Below are positions 35,912-48,474 of a stretch of DNA of 64,000 nt, piece by piece; the first letter of the stretch is position 1, and each line of letters starts with the position of its first letter. The stretch spans positions 26,123,282 to 26,187,281 of the forward strand of contig NC_059089.1 of NCBI RefSeq assembly GCF_020497125.1. Direction: 5' to 3'. This stretch comes from Mauremys mutica. Its lineage: Eukaryota > Chordata > Testudines > Geoemydidae. Position numbers and translations under genes: made by a program. The notes beneath the pieces were generated by a model that was not told the origin of the DNA, ran no database searches, and saw nothing but the letters and a program-made list of their open reading frames with translations.

Positions 35912-36178
35912 GAAGTTTGGTCTACACTACAGATCTGTCAGGGCCAGCATTAGACTTGCTGAGACCCAGGGCTGACGCTAAGGCCCGAGTTCCACCTCTA
36001 CCCAAGGCAGCGGAGCTCGGGCTGTAGCCCCCTCTCCCGGGATGATGTAGTAACTTTATTGTCAGAAGGTGGTCACGGAGCAATGAAATTTGAGAACCCC
36101 TGGCTTAGAGTGTCTTCACTGAAGCGGTACAGAGGTGCAGCTACACCGATAGAGCATTTTAAATATAGACTTGCCCTT
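35912..36178. mobile_element. Probable MITE with a nested insert
   Basis: The left end has gtttggtctacactac. The right end has aaatatagacttgccctt, whose complement (aagggcaagtctatattt) is similar. Inside are 'ctgaagcggtacag' and 'gcagctacaccgatagagc'. The middle (35980-36105, ending in 'gagaacccctggct') looks like a piece of another hAT-like repeat. No clear target duplication. Confidence 0.5.
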
Positions 36179-38216
36179 AATCAAAACAGACTTAATCCAA
36201 TGACTGAATCTATTGTAAAGCAAACCAGTAAGAGTGCACGAGAATAAAAATCTCTGGATTTACTTTACTGCTGGATAGTGTGTATCCTAATGAGTACAAA
36301 AATATATAAAAGAATTGTCTTAGGGGGCCACAGAAGCACAGAACAAGAAGACAGGAACTATGGACTAACACTCAATCTTTATCTTACTGGATTGTACCTA
36401 ATGTTGCAATACATTAAAAAGATATCCCACCCTATTCTTTGACATGTGTAAATACTGCCTCTATATACGAGATGAGATGAAGTCAGAGCATCAGTTCATA
36501 GTTCTTGTCATAACTATGATTTTATATGCATTTGTGGATTTAAGTTATGAGCATTTATTTTTCTACTTAAATCGTTTTAAGTATGTTTAATAGAAACCTC
36601 TTCAGAGCAAACAGGAATGAGTGAATGACCAAAAGGCAAATGGACTGAACAAAATAAAAGCAGATATTACTTAAGGTGCAACTGGAGGGCAAGTTTAAAG
36701 GATAGTCTCATGCTTAATGCGGAAGAACGAAGACAGCATAAGCAACATTCATTGCTCATTTCCTCTTTACACAAATGGAATGACCACAAAAAAGTACATA
36801 AAAGTTCCACAGCATTAGAAGCATTTAGCCAGTGTGGCCAATAAAACCCACACTCTATTAGGTGCACAAACTTTTTTTTTTAATTAAATCTATCCTAATC
36901 TTTGTTCAAATAAAAAGCTTTAGCTATTTGCAGATGTGGTATGTCATTTACAAAATTATATTTGGTCAAAGCAGCGTATCGGTAATATGCCCATGGAAAT
37001 TAAGCGGTTAGAAAACAAAATACACACACTATAAGGACTTGAATAAAAACAGTAACCAACACTTACTAGCTGGAGGATTAAACCTACTAGACAGAGGTAG
37101 ATGGTGGGGATGGGAGAGAGAGAGAGAGAACAGTAGGGAGAGTTTGACCAGCACTGTACAGAGGCAATGCTTTGGAGAGAAACCCAGCCCTCCTGTAGCA
37201 TCCAACTCCTGGGATAGTGCAGGGATTGCTATCAGAATGCTGTACCTGAACCAGGTTTAGAGTTTCTCTTTCATATCAGCCTGTAGCTAATAGATGCCAA
37301 ATCTGAAGCTCCACCTTATCCAGCTGCTGGAAGACAGGAGCTTTCTGTCTCTTCCACTGCCTCACTTCCCTGCAGAAACCTGGAGGCTGGCAGGGTGCAC
37401 AGACTTCCATTACTCTACCCTTTCACCTAGTCTCCTGCCCACTGAGATGGGAGTCAGTGGAAGTCTCTGCCCTTTCGCCAACTTTTGGGGGATCCTTTTC
37501 CCATGCGTCCCTCAAAAGCAAAAAATGAATAACTCCAGTAGCTGTCTCTGCAGCTGCTCACATAATTCCAAGTATTAGCAGCATGGAATTCATATGGTTC
37601 ATGAGTTTTTTCTCCTGACCAGATAATCTGAACAAAAATGGATAAATCCTATTTATTTCATGTCGCTTCTGGGAAGACCTAAGTGCAGCAGCAGAGAAAG
37701 AACAACATGACAATCTACAGACTCGGGAAGACAACTGCATTGGTTTATATTTAGTTCACATTTGGAAAATTATCTTAAACAAGGGTGAGAAACTATTCAA
37801 CTTTCTTTTAATAAAAAAGCAGCTAAATATGGTTGCTTAGTCCCCCACATTAACCACAAAATTCTTCCCACTGGTGAGTGAATTTTTCAAATCCTGCTTA
37901 AATACAAATGAATTGAATTTAAAAAAGGTAAAAATTAACTAACTCATGGAAAACTGGCCATCCGAATTGGGGTAATTCTGAAAACAATTCTCTTCAGCAA
38001 GAACATCCTACTATGAACATTCTTCTTAAATAGCCCTATAAATTGCTTGAAACAATTTTGGTTAAAAAAAAAACATAAAAAGACTAAGGGAAATCCACTG
38101 GAAAAAAATTCCAAACCATTTTAACATTTAATGAAAATAGCCTGTTATAGGCTACCCTCAGGACAGGATGTGAAACTCACTGCCATGAAAGAAATACCTT
38201 CCATTTAAAACAAGAA
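36179..38216. other. Non-coding DNA; short (GA)n tract
   Basis: A (GA)n run lies near 37115-37130. 37.0-37.55 kb is less A+T-rich and has open frames on both strands, but I recognise no protein or repeat. Confidence 0.45.
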
Positions 38217-38245
38217 TCCCTGGCCACACTATAGCAGATCTTAAG

Positions 38246-38440
38246 GTGGCCATCCTACAGCAAAAAAACTTTAGGACCAGACTTCAAAGAGAAACTGCTG
38301 AGCTCCAGTTCATCTGCAAATTTGACACCATCAGCTCAGGACTAAACAAAGACTGTGAATGGCTTGCCAATTACAGAACCAGTTTCTCCTCCCTTGGTTT
38401 TCACACCTCAACTGCTAGAACAGGGCCTCATCCACCCTGA
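38246..38440 (+). pseudogene. Penelope-like GIY-YIG endonuclease C-terminal fragment (copy 2)
   Basis: About 64 codons equivalent to the last two thirds of the fragment at 34.1 kb. They include 'QRETAELQFICKF', 'TISSGLNKD' and the family-specific end. It ends at the same stop context. The N-terminal catalytic motifs are absent, so it is a dead fragment. A few substitutions separate the two copies, consistent with independent insertions from related source elements. Confidence 0.65.
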
Positions 38441-38515
38441 TTGATCTAACCTCGTTATCTCTAGCTTGCTTCTTGCTTGCTTATATATACCTGCCCCAGG
38501 AAATTTCCACCACTT

Positions 38516-38555
38516 GCATCTGAAGAAGTGGGTATTCACCCACGAAAGCTCATGC
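38516..38555 (+). ncRNA. Hammerhead-ribozyme-like motif, best-preserved copy
   Basis: GCAT (38516-38519) pairs with ATGC (38552-38555) as helix I. The core box is CTGAAGA (38520-38526), matching CUGANGA, followed by an extra A. Helix II is GTGGGT/ACCCAC (38528-38533, 38538-38543) with loop ATTC. Then comes GAAA (38544-38547). 'GC' would be the loop of a one-pair helix III (A15.1 with U16.1), and C17 is the expected cleavage base just before ATGC. Minimal helix III hammerheads are known from Penelope-like elements. The extra A before helix II is a departure that may weaken catalysis. Confidence 0.55.
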
Positions 38556-38604
38556 TGCAAAACGTCTGTTAGTCTATAAGGTGCCACAGGATTCTTTGCT
38601 GCTT

Positions 38605-40387
38605 CTAAAGAATCTAGTATAACATTTTAACTGGAAGTATTTGAATGATCTATTATTTTACCTGATGCATCCAACAAACTATGTCTCAGGAAGCTATTTC
38701 AAAAATCTTTCCAGTCAGTTACCAGACAAAATTATTTTCAATACGAAATAAATCCTCAATGATTTTTAGCAATCGCCAAAGAACCAAATCTAGTTGAGCC
38801 AAGCTCTGCCTACTGTGTACTGTATAAACCCCCAAAACAAGCTATCATCTTTAACTAAGCCAAGAAATTTCTCCAAGTACATTTCTCTAAAGCTAAATAC
38901 TTTATTTGGAGCCTTGAAGCAACACACGCCATATAATTTCTTGTTAGATTAAAATTAAAATGTATTGCAATACCAAAAAGAATGAACCAGATAGAGAAGC
39001 TATCAGAGATGTGTATCATTATATGGAATTATTCTGAACAACATAGGATAATTTGTTGTGCAAGCACATTAGGAAACAGTTTGAAGAGCATAATTAAAGC
39101 TTCGTAAAAAACTGCTCCCCTGTTATTACAGAAAAAAAGATAGGGGGAAAAGAGAAAAAAATGGGAATTTGCAATTCACAAAGTATTATCAGAAATCACA
39201 AAGTAAATATCCCTGACCTGTTGTCATTTACTTCATTTAATTTACTAAGGTGTTTTCATTCCCTTTCAGAGATTATGAAATGTGAGTACATATTTAAAAA
39301 GCTTGTGTCTCTCCTATCATAACAGAGACAAAAGAAAATGTTTTAAGGTATTGGCTTTGTGACCAAATTAGGCACCAATCCTACAACTGACTCCACTTGG
39401 ATGCATCCCTGCACCTGTGCTGAGCCTCACTGAAGTCAGGAAAAAATCTGCACCTTTGTCTCTGACATACATGTGGGGAATTCATTTCATAGTGCTGCAT
39501 AAAAAGTACAGCCAGCTCTGGTCAGATAAACTAGAACTTCCCTTGATGTCAACTAGAACATTTTAAGAAGAGCTCAGTATAATATGGCCCAATCCTGCAC
39601 CTCAAAGCCAATGCAAGTATTGCCACTGGTTTTAATGAGTGCAGGATCATACCCTTTATGACTATAACTAAGACTATAGCTAAGACCTTGTCTCTGACAA
39701 GTTAAATTACATTGGAGACAAAGACCCCAATGGAAATGTCTATATACCATTTTCCATGCAAAAGCAATATACCATACCCAGGAAAAAGTCAAAGGAATGA
39801 AATCTGGAATTTAATTGGCCAGGCTCATGCACTTGTGTGCTGTTTACTCAATCTGTGGTTGGAGAGAATGTTTGTTCCAAATGTGTTACAAATTGCAGCC
39901 ATACTTTTCTCCACCAAAGTCTGCTTCAGGAGCCATTCCTACTTATTTCTGATACTATTTCAAGAGGTATACAAGATAAAAAAATATTCTTTAGATTATC
40001 TATTAGAAATATCTTCAGATTATTTAGAATCTGTTCCCAGGTGCAGCAACATTCTATGTGCCCATATATGCATTCTGTACAACTACACAGGTATTTGGAA
40101 ATCGCTGTTTAAAAAAGGGAAGTAGCCATGGCATTTTAGATGCTTCCCAGTAAGAGAATTCCACTGGGTCTCACATTTTAGACTACAAATATTATAAGAT
40201 GCCCCTTCAGTCACTCTGTTATAGGACCTCTGCAGAAAATGTGAATTAGCATTAACTTTTTAAATTAATTTTAAATAAGTTTAAACCATTCACAAATCAA
40301 CTCAAGGAGCATGCAGGATGTACAGTGACATTCTTAGGTTTTTGGACACTAGATCAAAAAAAAATCATCTATCATACAGGGAAAGTG
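38605..40387. other. Non-coding DNA; possible old palindromic repeat
   Basis: Around 39586-39655 'cccaatcctgcacctcaaag' and 'gagtgcaggatcataccc' face each other in inverted order, suggesting the remains of a fold-back MITE. Otherwise nothing is recognised. Confidence 0.4.
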
Positions 40388-40395
40388 TCCTAGGC

Positions 40396-40834
40396 CATGG
40401 GTGGTCAACCTGAGCCTGAAAAGGAGACAGAATTTACCAATGTACATTGCCAAACAGCCACAGTAATATGTCAGCAGCCCCCCATCCGCTCTCCCCGCCC
40501 CACTCCCAGTGCCTCCTACCCACCAGCAGCCCCACTGATCAATGCCTCCCCCACCCTCCCCACACCTCCTGATCAGCTGTTTCGTGGCATGCAGGAGGCT
40601 CGGCAGGGGGAGGGGGAGGAGCGAGGGCATAGCAGACTTGGGGAGGGGACGGGAAGAGGTGGAGTAGGGGCAGGGCCTGTGGCAGAGCCAGGGGTTGAGC
40701 AATGAACACCGCCCGGCTCATTGGAAAGTTGACGTCTGTAGCTCCAGCCCTGGAGTTGGTGCCTATACTAGGAGCCACATATTAACTTCTGAAGAGCCGC
40801 ATGTGTCTCCGGAGCCTCAGGTTGGCCACCTCTG
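40396..40834. mobile_element. Non-autonomous hAT-like element, perfect 8-bp target duplication
   Basis: It begins catgggtggtcaacctgag and ends with the inverted ctcaggttggccacctctg. Flanks are tcctaggc at 40388-40395 and 40835-40842, an exact 8-bp duplication. The 439-bp interior is GC-rich with open frames on both strands that look like compositional by-products. Confidence 0.9.
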
Positions 40835-40842
40835 TCCTAGGC

Positions 40843-43078
40843 AATAGGCATCATCATGGTGAACACTTCTAGGAAAATCTATTTACTGGACACTACTAAA
40901 AATGGAAACAACAGATAGCAAAGTAATTAAGAGCTGGAAATGGAAGAAATGAATTGAATCACTACACTGTAAATTTCTGGGAGAAAGTCTTGAACAGAAA
41001 AGAAGTAGTTACTAAGTTCAAAGCATCCTCATGTATTAGTAAAATTTTCCTTATTCAGCCACTTTGATTGCACGACAGAGAAAAAAAGTTATTCAGAGAT
41101 GCAGTGGCTGCAAATAAAGTAAGCTGTACTTTCTACCAATAGTTCATTAAGTCACAGCAGTGAGTTAGCATTAGAACAAAACTACTGAATAGAACACTTT
41201 TACCACCAGATTGTCCTCTGCAGTGGAGGTTTATATAAAGTCCCAGACCCTTATGGGAGCACTTCCACTCCACCAACCAGGAAAGGGGGCAGGGTCCGCC
41301 AGCTATCTCTACTGTGGCTTCACACTACATCACATCAGGGCTAAATTCTTAAGAATTCAGTTTGATTCAACTGAACCCTAAAATATAGATAAGATTTTTG
41401 ACTCTGCCACATTTGATTCAAAATCGACCAGACCAGCTCATTTGTACCCACCTCCTCTTCTGGACATTAGCTTGCACCGCCTCTCCAATTACCTCCCTAA
41501 GCTGTTCCTCATACATTATTGACTCTACTCTCCTGCTTCCTAAGAAAAAATGAAAGCAAACAGTTTAAATAGAAATGGGAACAAACACTAAACTGACAAG
41601 AAGCATGCCTAACCCTAAACAAGCCAAGCAATCTGATTTTCTGTTGCAATCTCACTTCAGCATGGGTCACCCATCTAATATTTTGTTTGTACATTCTATA
41701 ATTTAGTTCTTGATCTTCTTTGAAGTCAATGGAAAGTTTGCCACTGAGTTAATTTTGGAGCAGTACTGGACCCTTTTGACCGTAGGTCTATGTTGGGACT
41801 TCGTCTTATAGATCTCTCAAGTGTCTTGCATCTCTACAGAACTACAATAATCTGAAGGACAGTTACTCATTTAAGTGATAGGGCTACATTTAACAAAATT
41901 CGTTTTAACTGATATTTTAGTTCAAGACTCAGTAGTTATTTAGGCTGACATTTTTCAAAGGAGCTGAAGCTGGGATTCAATGAATCCCACTGAAATTCAA
42001 TGGGAGTTGAGTGCCTAACACCCATAGGCCCCTTTCAAAATCTCAGCTTTAATATATAAATCCTCTGTCACAAAATCCAAAATGTTGCCTTAACATTCTC
42101 ATGTCACTGTAAGAATTATCTTTTCCTTATACATATGTATTGAAATATTCAGTAAAAATACATATTTAAGAAAGATCCAGCTCCAGACATCTTTGCCTAT
42201 TCTCTTCAATGATCTTCTACAGATTGAGACAGTAGTATTTACTTTAATTTTTGGAAGGAAGACAATAATAATAATAAAAAAAAAGAATAGAGCTTTCTGC
42301 AGGGACTTAAAAGTAAAAACTGCATGTGACCAGTTTAATTATCTAAAGGATGCATCTACAGTATTCCATCAGTTTGCCACTGAAACTGGAGACATCACCC
42401 TCCAACTGTTAGTGGTGAGAGAGGGTTGAAAGGATTTAAAACAGGCTTAGATCTTGGTCTATTTTTGTCACTCCATATGGGGAAGAGATACAGAATACCT
42501 AGAACTCAATTGTTCTTTATGTGAAGGGAGTTTCCTATTGGCTCCCATTCTTCTGCCATCTCTATTGGAAAGAATTTCTCTAGTCTGAGCGCAATAACCA
42601 TCTCTGCTCCACTTCGCGAGAGGATCACTGCAAACGCATATTGACAAATGTTTCAAAAATTGTGTGTCTGGGCTGAAAAGTAAATAACTTAAGATGTAGT
42701 TAAATGCCTTTCTTTCTAAAGAGTTAGACCTGCTAAACACATCATTACAAGAATGACACTGTCAAATCTAGGCAATAATATTAGGCTTTAGGCATCATTA
42801 ATAGACACTAAAAATTTAGTTTCCATCTGAAAGCAGACATTAGAATCCTCTTCCCAGCAGTTGAGACACCACCCTTTGAAATTCTGAAGAGTTAATTTAC
42901 CAAAATTAGATTGTTAAGGCAAAGTACCGTACAAAAATCCTTTGTTCATGTGTTTGTATTCATTTTACCTTACCCCTCCATTCCCACCCCAATGATGTGA
43001 TTTAGTTGACACCAAGGGCTACAAGCATAAAATCATGAGTGCTGTGGAGAAAGTGAATAAGTAAAAGTGATTTACTTG
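40843..43078. other. Non-coding DNA with one old fold-back repeat
   Basis: At 41945-42050 'tttttcaaaggagctgaag' and 'cccctttcaaaatctcagc' flank a centre with ttcaatgggag, the pattern of a degenerate palindromic MITE. The rest is unrecognised. Confidence 0.45.
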
Positions 43079-43484
43079 TTCTCATAATATAAGAACTAGG
43101 GGCCACCAAATGAAATTAATGGGCAGCCCGTTTAAAACAAATAATAGGAAGTTCTTCTTCATACAGCACACAGTAAACCTGTGGAACTCCTTGCCTGAGG
43201 AGGTTGTGAAGGCTAGGACTATCACAGGGTTTAAAAGAGAACTGGATAAATTCATGGAGGTTAAGCCCATTAATGGCTATTAGCCAGGATGGATAAGGAA
43301 TGGTATCCCTAACCTCTGTTTGTCAGAGGGTGGAAATGGATGGCAGGAGAGAGATCACTTGATCATTGCCTGTTAGGTTCACTCCCTCTGGGGCACCTGG
43401 CACTGGCCACTGTCAGTAGACAGGATGCTGGGGTGGATGGACCTTTGGTCTGACCCAGTATGGCCATTCTTATGTTCTTAGCAT
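43079..43484 (+). mobile_element. 5'-truncated CR1-type LINE (3' end)
   Basis: It carries the last part of CR1 ORF2 (Leu-Trp-Asn-Ser-Leu-Pro-Glu-Glu-Val-Val is encoded at about 43171-43205) and the full 3' untranslated region ending gttcttatgttcttag. It aligns closely with 56240-56645. 5' truncation is usual for target-primed LINE insertions. No reverse transcriptase core is present. Confidence 0.85.
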
Positions 43485-43942
43485 GTTCACAGATTTAGAA
43501 TCTGTTTAGGCATTTAAGGAATATAGTACAGGAGTTCGTGATTAAACTGTGTTTCATCACAGTTGCTCATGACATCACTAAATTGAATTTCATCACACTC
43601 TTGGCCTTAGTTATAATTCAGCATATCGCGTATGAAATTCAGAAAGACTTAGGCACGATCTTGTCTCTGGTAGCTGGCACATTTTGTCATGTTCACTGTT
43701 GATGAAATATCAAAAATCCTTAATTCTTTTTAAGCTGATCACTTAATTTATAACTTAGACAACTTTGCCTTCAGCCTCTAATCCACATTCCAAAAAAACA
43801 TATACCTGCATTTTTGTCCTGAAAAAAAGTCAGACAAGATGGGGAGAGAACAATGTAGTCCAGGATGTTTTATAACTGCACTAATATCCAACTATTTCAA
43901 TTATGTTCTACAGTTCTCTATTTGAAATGGTTCACTGTCTAA

Positions 43943-44221
43943 GGGCAGGTCTACACTAAGGGCGGGGGTCAAACTAGAGTACGCAAGTTCAGCTGAACTC
44001 GAAGTACCCTAGTTCGAACTACTTACCCGTCCAGACGCCGCGGGATCGAAGTCCGCGGCTCCAAGGTCGACTCCGCCACCGCCGTTTGCAGTGGTGGAGT
44101 ACCGGAGTCGACCGGAGCGCGCGGGGAGTTCGAACTATCGCGTCCAGATTAGACGCGATAGTTCGAACTCCGAGAAGTCAAACTCACCGCGTCGACCCGG
44201 CAGGTAAGTGTAGACTAGCCC
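43943..44221. mobile_element. CpG-rich hairpin MITE, copy 1 (PIF/Harbinger-like)
   Basis: Termini gggcaggtctacact and agtgtagactagccc are inverted, 13 of 15 paired. Flanks are TAA (43940-43942) and CAA (44222-44224), close to a TWA target duplication, the PIF/Harbinger signature. The body is CpG-rich with successive hairpins, for example cgcgatagttcgaac facing gttcgaactatcgcg. About 279 bp, no coding capacity, and closely similar to the 53.7 kb copy. Confidence 0.75.
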
Positions 44222-44224
44222 CAA

Positions 44225-47200
44225 GACAAAAACCATCAGGAACAGAAAATCATCTGGACTTTTTCCTGAGTCATTTTTACATTTTTCCAAGTTTGTTTCA
44301 ATTGCTTTTAAAAATTAGTGCTCTGCACAGAACTTAACTATTGACATAAATCCCAAACAGATTATACACAGACTTTCTAAGATCCAAAATTTCCATAAAA
44401 AGAAGTTTTATGGAAAGCACCAGTGGACCCATAGATGGACAAAGGTAACAGTCATCACTGCAACACTGCTTACAATATTGAGCAAGACAGCATAATCACT
44501 ATTCTTAATAATCTGCAGGGAGTCTACTTTAAAGTCATTAGTTCATTGTTTCTTTTTCATCTGAATGACTCTAATTAAAGTTCTTTACCAGTTACAGAAT
44601 TCTCTACAGTGAGATAACAGCTGACTTCAGATGCATTAAGCTTAAAGCAAAAATTAACACTCATTAACAAGATTACCTGTTGTGATTAAATAAGCACAAA
44701 CAAAAAAAATCTGTTTGCAAATTTTGTGAATGAGCATGATACTAGAGTTTAAAATCATACCCTTAAATTAAATCTTATTTTCCACAGAGTAACACAACCT
44801 TTTGACTCTGTTCAAAATAAAACCCGTTCGCAGTAAGTTATTACAATACAACCCCTTAAACTCATTAACATGTAGTTAATTGCAACAAGTGCTTCATCAA
44901 ACCCTTAATGCGTCAATCTTAATCAAATGCTGAAATGTCATCATGAACAATGTCTAACTTGAACCTCTCAAAAATTCTCAAAAAAAAAAAGAAACCACTG
45001 ATCCTCCCCTTTAAACTGAAAGAAATCTATAAAAACTGGGGGCTAGTGACTATCAATAACTTGTCTAAACCATTAAAAAAAAATCACCCTCCTAAAACGT
45101 TTCAATTTAGCAGTTAATTTCAACCTGCAGTTAAAAAGACACTAGCTGTCAGTTTTCTCACCCGACTCTATCGTGAAAAGAAAAACTGACAGATCACAGG
45201 AGCTTGCCTTTGTAAACCAATTCAGGAACTTTCATGCTTCTTATTTGTTAGGTTAAAGGTTAAATTGCTGACCTGTGCCCTCCTGCTTAGCAGCCTTTCC
45301 CTTTTTCTGTAAAGCTTTATTTTTGGGCTGTATTTACATGGATTAGTCTCTTTTCACACTAAGAAGGAATCTGTTCACAGCCAAAGCCTTAGTTCTGGTG
45401 GTACAAAAAGCAGCCACAATTATTCAGCACCAGACAATGACCATATTGTGTATTTACAAAAAAACCCACCTCAGCCATGGCAAGTTCTGTTCTTGCTGCA
45501 CAAAACAATAGAAGAAAAATCTTATCAAACATTCAAGAGAAAGCAAACAAAGCAAGCCCACTGTGAACTTGATGAAGATGTCAAGCTCCTTTTAAAAAAG
45601 ATATAAACCAACAAAAGGGGTTTTTCTTGTAAAGTCTTGTGAGTGAGATTTTTTTCTATGCTGAGTTTCCCTTTCTGGTTAAACATAGCCAGCAGTACTA
45701 ATATACCAACAGCCAACTATGGAATAGTTCTGTCTATAATCTTTTTCAGGCAACACAGCTAAAAAGATACAAGAAAAGAATGGCAACAACTGTTCCCTTC
45801 CTACAAAACTAACATGCAAAAGTGCCAAGCATGCATTTCTATAACTGTATTGCAATACTCTGATCATTGCTTTTTATCAAATCTAGCATCAACAGCTAAA
45901 GAATGTACTCATGAATAACGAATGGTAAACAGGAATGTTTGCAAATTCGACCCCTACTGATTTATTTTTTAATTGGTGAAAGCTTCATTTTTTAGTTCAA
46001 GATGAGCCAGGCACTTCAGTTAAACTCCATATCCCATCTGGGACTTTACTTGATCCAAAAGGTATATACAGGGTTGGGGACACACTGGTTTATTGGGAAC
46101 AATTTTGAGGATTTCAGTCCCAGGTGAGTGAAGAAGGGAGTAATACCTCAGCCACATTCTTTGTCAAAGGCGTAATAACCCTTTATAATTATTTTTCTGG
46201 TATCCCAGTAGAAAGCAGTCCAACAAGAAGAAACAGGAAGAGGAAGAAGAAAACACTGAGGTGAGTCATAGCTGCAAATGCGCTCCCTCTCTACTCAGGT
46301 TTGCCTAGTTTTCCAGAGCCCTGTTCTAGGAAGTTATGCACCTTGATATAGCATCAGGGAGTCAGAAGGGCACAAACTTGGGCACCAGGATTAGAGCACA
46401 ATATGAAAAATAATTTAAAATAACAGCAATTTTGTTTATGTAATAAATGAGTTTAAAACCTGCATTGTTAATTAAGCATTGAAATCAAATTTTTACTACA
46501 TAGTGTTATGCCAGGCAGCCTTGATATTTCTTTAGGTATTAAAATTTAATGTGCTTGTCACAAGTTACCCTGGAACTCAAACATATATGGCTTACAGACA
46601 TGTGCATCATGAAGATTTACCTCTCATCCTTGCTGCTACTGAGATAATTATTTTCTATATTCAGTATTTCATATGGTTTGACATGGCATTGCTATGTGTG
46701 CTAAAATTTCAGTATATGATAGAGGAATATAGCAGCACCTCAGATTCTGTTGCAAGATGCTTGTGTGTCCATTATACAGAGTTCTTACTTTATACTTGTA
46801 CAAGTCCTTTTATGGAAACAGTGGCAACTGCAAAGTGCTTCTAGGACCGGAGCACATTATAGCATCTCTCAGTTAAGCTAAGGACTTTGATTATTTTAAG
46901 TTATAACATTTGTGATCTACTGAGAAAATAAAGATCTTACTACACAAGGCCAGAACATAAAAAGTAAAATAGGAAGTACTTAAACTACTCACCAGCTTCT
47001 AGCAGGAACAAGATTAGAGGTACATGCTACACTCAGAGCCAATTCAAATGCAAATGATGTCCTTTCTCTCAAACAATAATAAACTCCCTCAGAGTTAATA
47101 GTTTCCCTCTAAGATTTATCTCCTTTTTCAACTTAGTGGTATGTTTTGGAGAAAAGAAAGAAACACATGGTGAGGCTTAGAGCAAGGCCCTTTAAATTCT

Positions 47201-48280
47201 TTATCATAAAAGAAGCAGTATAAACTACATTTCCTTTCCTAATCCAGCGAACATTTGTTAAACTCTAGCACACTTACCACTTTGTCCATGCTATCATATT
47301 TAGGTTTCTAACTTACCATACTCTTAAATAAATGAAAGAAATGCTTTAGTTGTACTAAACCATTTTAGCTTTTTCCTTGAACACACAGCAAGAATTTATG
47401 CTACACTCACAAAAAGATGAAAGATGAGGTCCTTGGAGAGAAAGACCTTTTGCCACACTGCATTGTAAAGCTAAGGATTCAACATACTTTTGTAATATCT
47501 GCTTTGGCAAGAACACAAAAAACCCTATACAAAAGCATACTATACCCTCCTACATGGGGGGGGGGGGGACAGCACGAGGGGAGATCGTACTTTTGTGAGC
47601 TTTTACTTTCAAATGTTCATACTTTAGAGACAATTTTGATCAGTTACTTTACACTAACAAATGTACTTTTTCTATACTCTTAGTATAAGAGTTGTACTTA
47701 AATTCTCTTCAATTCCCCCTCTAATGAGAGGGGATCTTTGGCACAGGTCTTAGAAAGATCCCTGAATTTCTGTAATAGCTTATCTCTGGCACATGACACA
47801 AAGCAGTTTTCTTTATGAAAACAAAAGAGAATTTCTTGACACTGGAAAAGAGGCTACACAACCAATAAGTTTGATTTTGCACTCTTAATTCAGTGCAATA
47901 TGTACCGGTAACAATTTTCTTAAATTTTCTATAGATTGTACAAATATAAACTAAAACAGTTCAATAAAATATTTCTGTAGTATTTTATTTTTAGTGTTCA
48001 TTCTCACCACTTATTTTATGTCACATATCCGAAGTTCAAAAATACAAAAAACAATTCCAATATATTTTAGCATTGATGCAATTAATTACATTGTAATTAA
48101 AGTAAATTTGACACACAGAAGGCTGTTTTCCTTAGTAACTTGGCTGTTGGTCATGTTATATACACTGCAACATACTGGAATTGGGCAGCTTTCATGTTCT
48201 CTGCTTCCCCATATATTTGTTCTTTGTTTTATCAAGTTTGAGGTCAGTAGGCTCAAAGTTTAGTCAGAAGGCTGAATGAC
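44225..48280. other. A+T-rich non-coding DNA
   Basis: No gene or transposon recognised over 4 kb. A G run at about 47557-47568 is the only notable low-complexity tract. Confidence 0.5.
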
Positions 48281-48297
48281 TACTGTGTTAATGACAG

Positions 48298-48457
48298 GTT
48301 TCAGAGTAGCAGCCGTGTTAGTCTGTATCTGCAAAAAGAACAGGAGTACTTGTGGCCCCTTAAAGACTAACAAATTTATTTTAGCATGAGCTCACGAAAG
48401 CTCATGCTAAAATAAATTTGTTAGTCTTTAAGGGGCCACAAGTACTCCTGTTCTTTT
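48298..48457. mobile_element. Inverted-dimer (fold-back) Penelope-like tail with 17-bp target duplication
   Basis: Arms 48333-48392 and 48399-48458 are perfect 60-base inverted copies separated by cacgaa. The left side extends into tgcagatacagactaac and gctgctactctgaaac (complement). The insertion is flanked by tactgtgttaatgacag at 48281-48297 and 48458-48474, exact over 17 bases. Each arm is the Penelope-like tail ('aaatttgttagtcttta', 'gccacaagtactcc'). The junction lies at the GAAAGC part of the hammerhead-like hairpin. Confidence 0.85.
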
Positions 48458-48474
48458 TACTGTGTTAATGACAG

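Larger units (their letters stand above)
38217..38604 (+). mobile_element. Second Penelope-like fragment, same family as 34.1 kb
   Basis: It aligns with 34136-34520 almost base for base by eye: same GIY-YIG C-terminal coding piece, same tail, same last bases gattctttgctgc. It is truncated about 48 bp further in than the 34.1 kb copy. No convincing target duplication is visible, although agaatc occurs near both edges. Confidence 0.75.
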
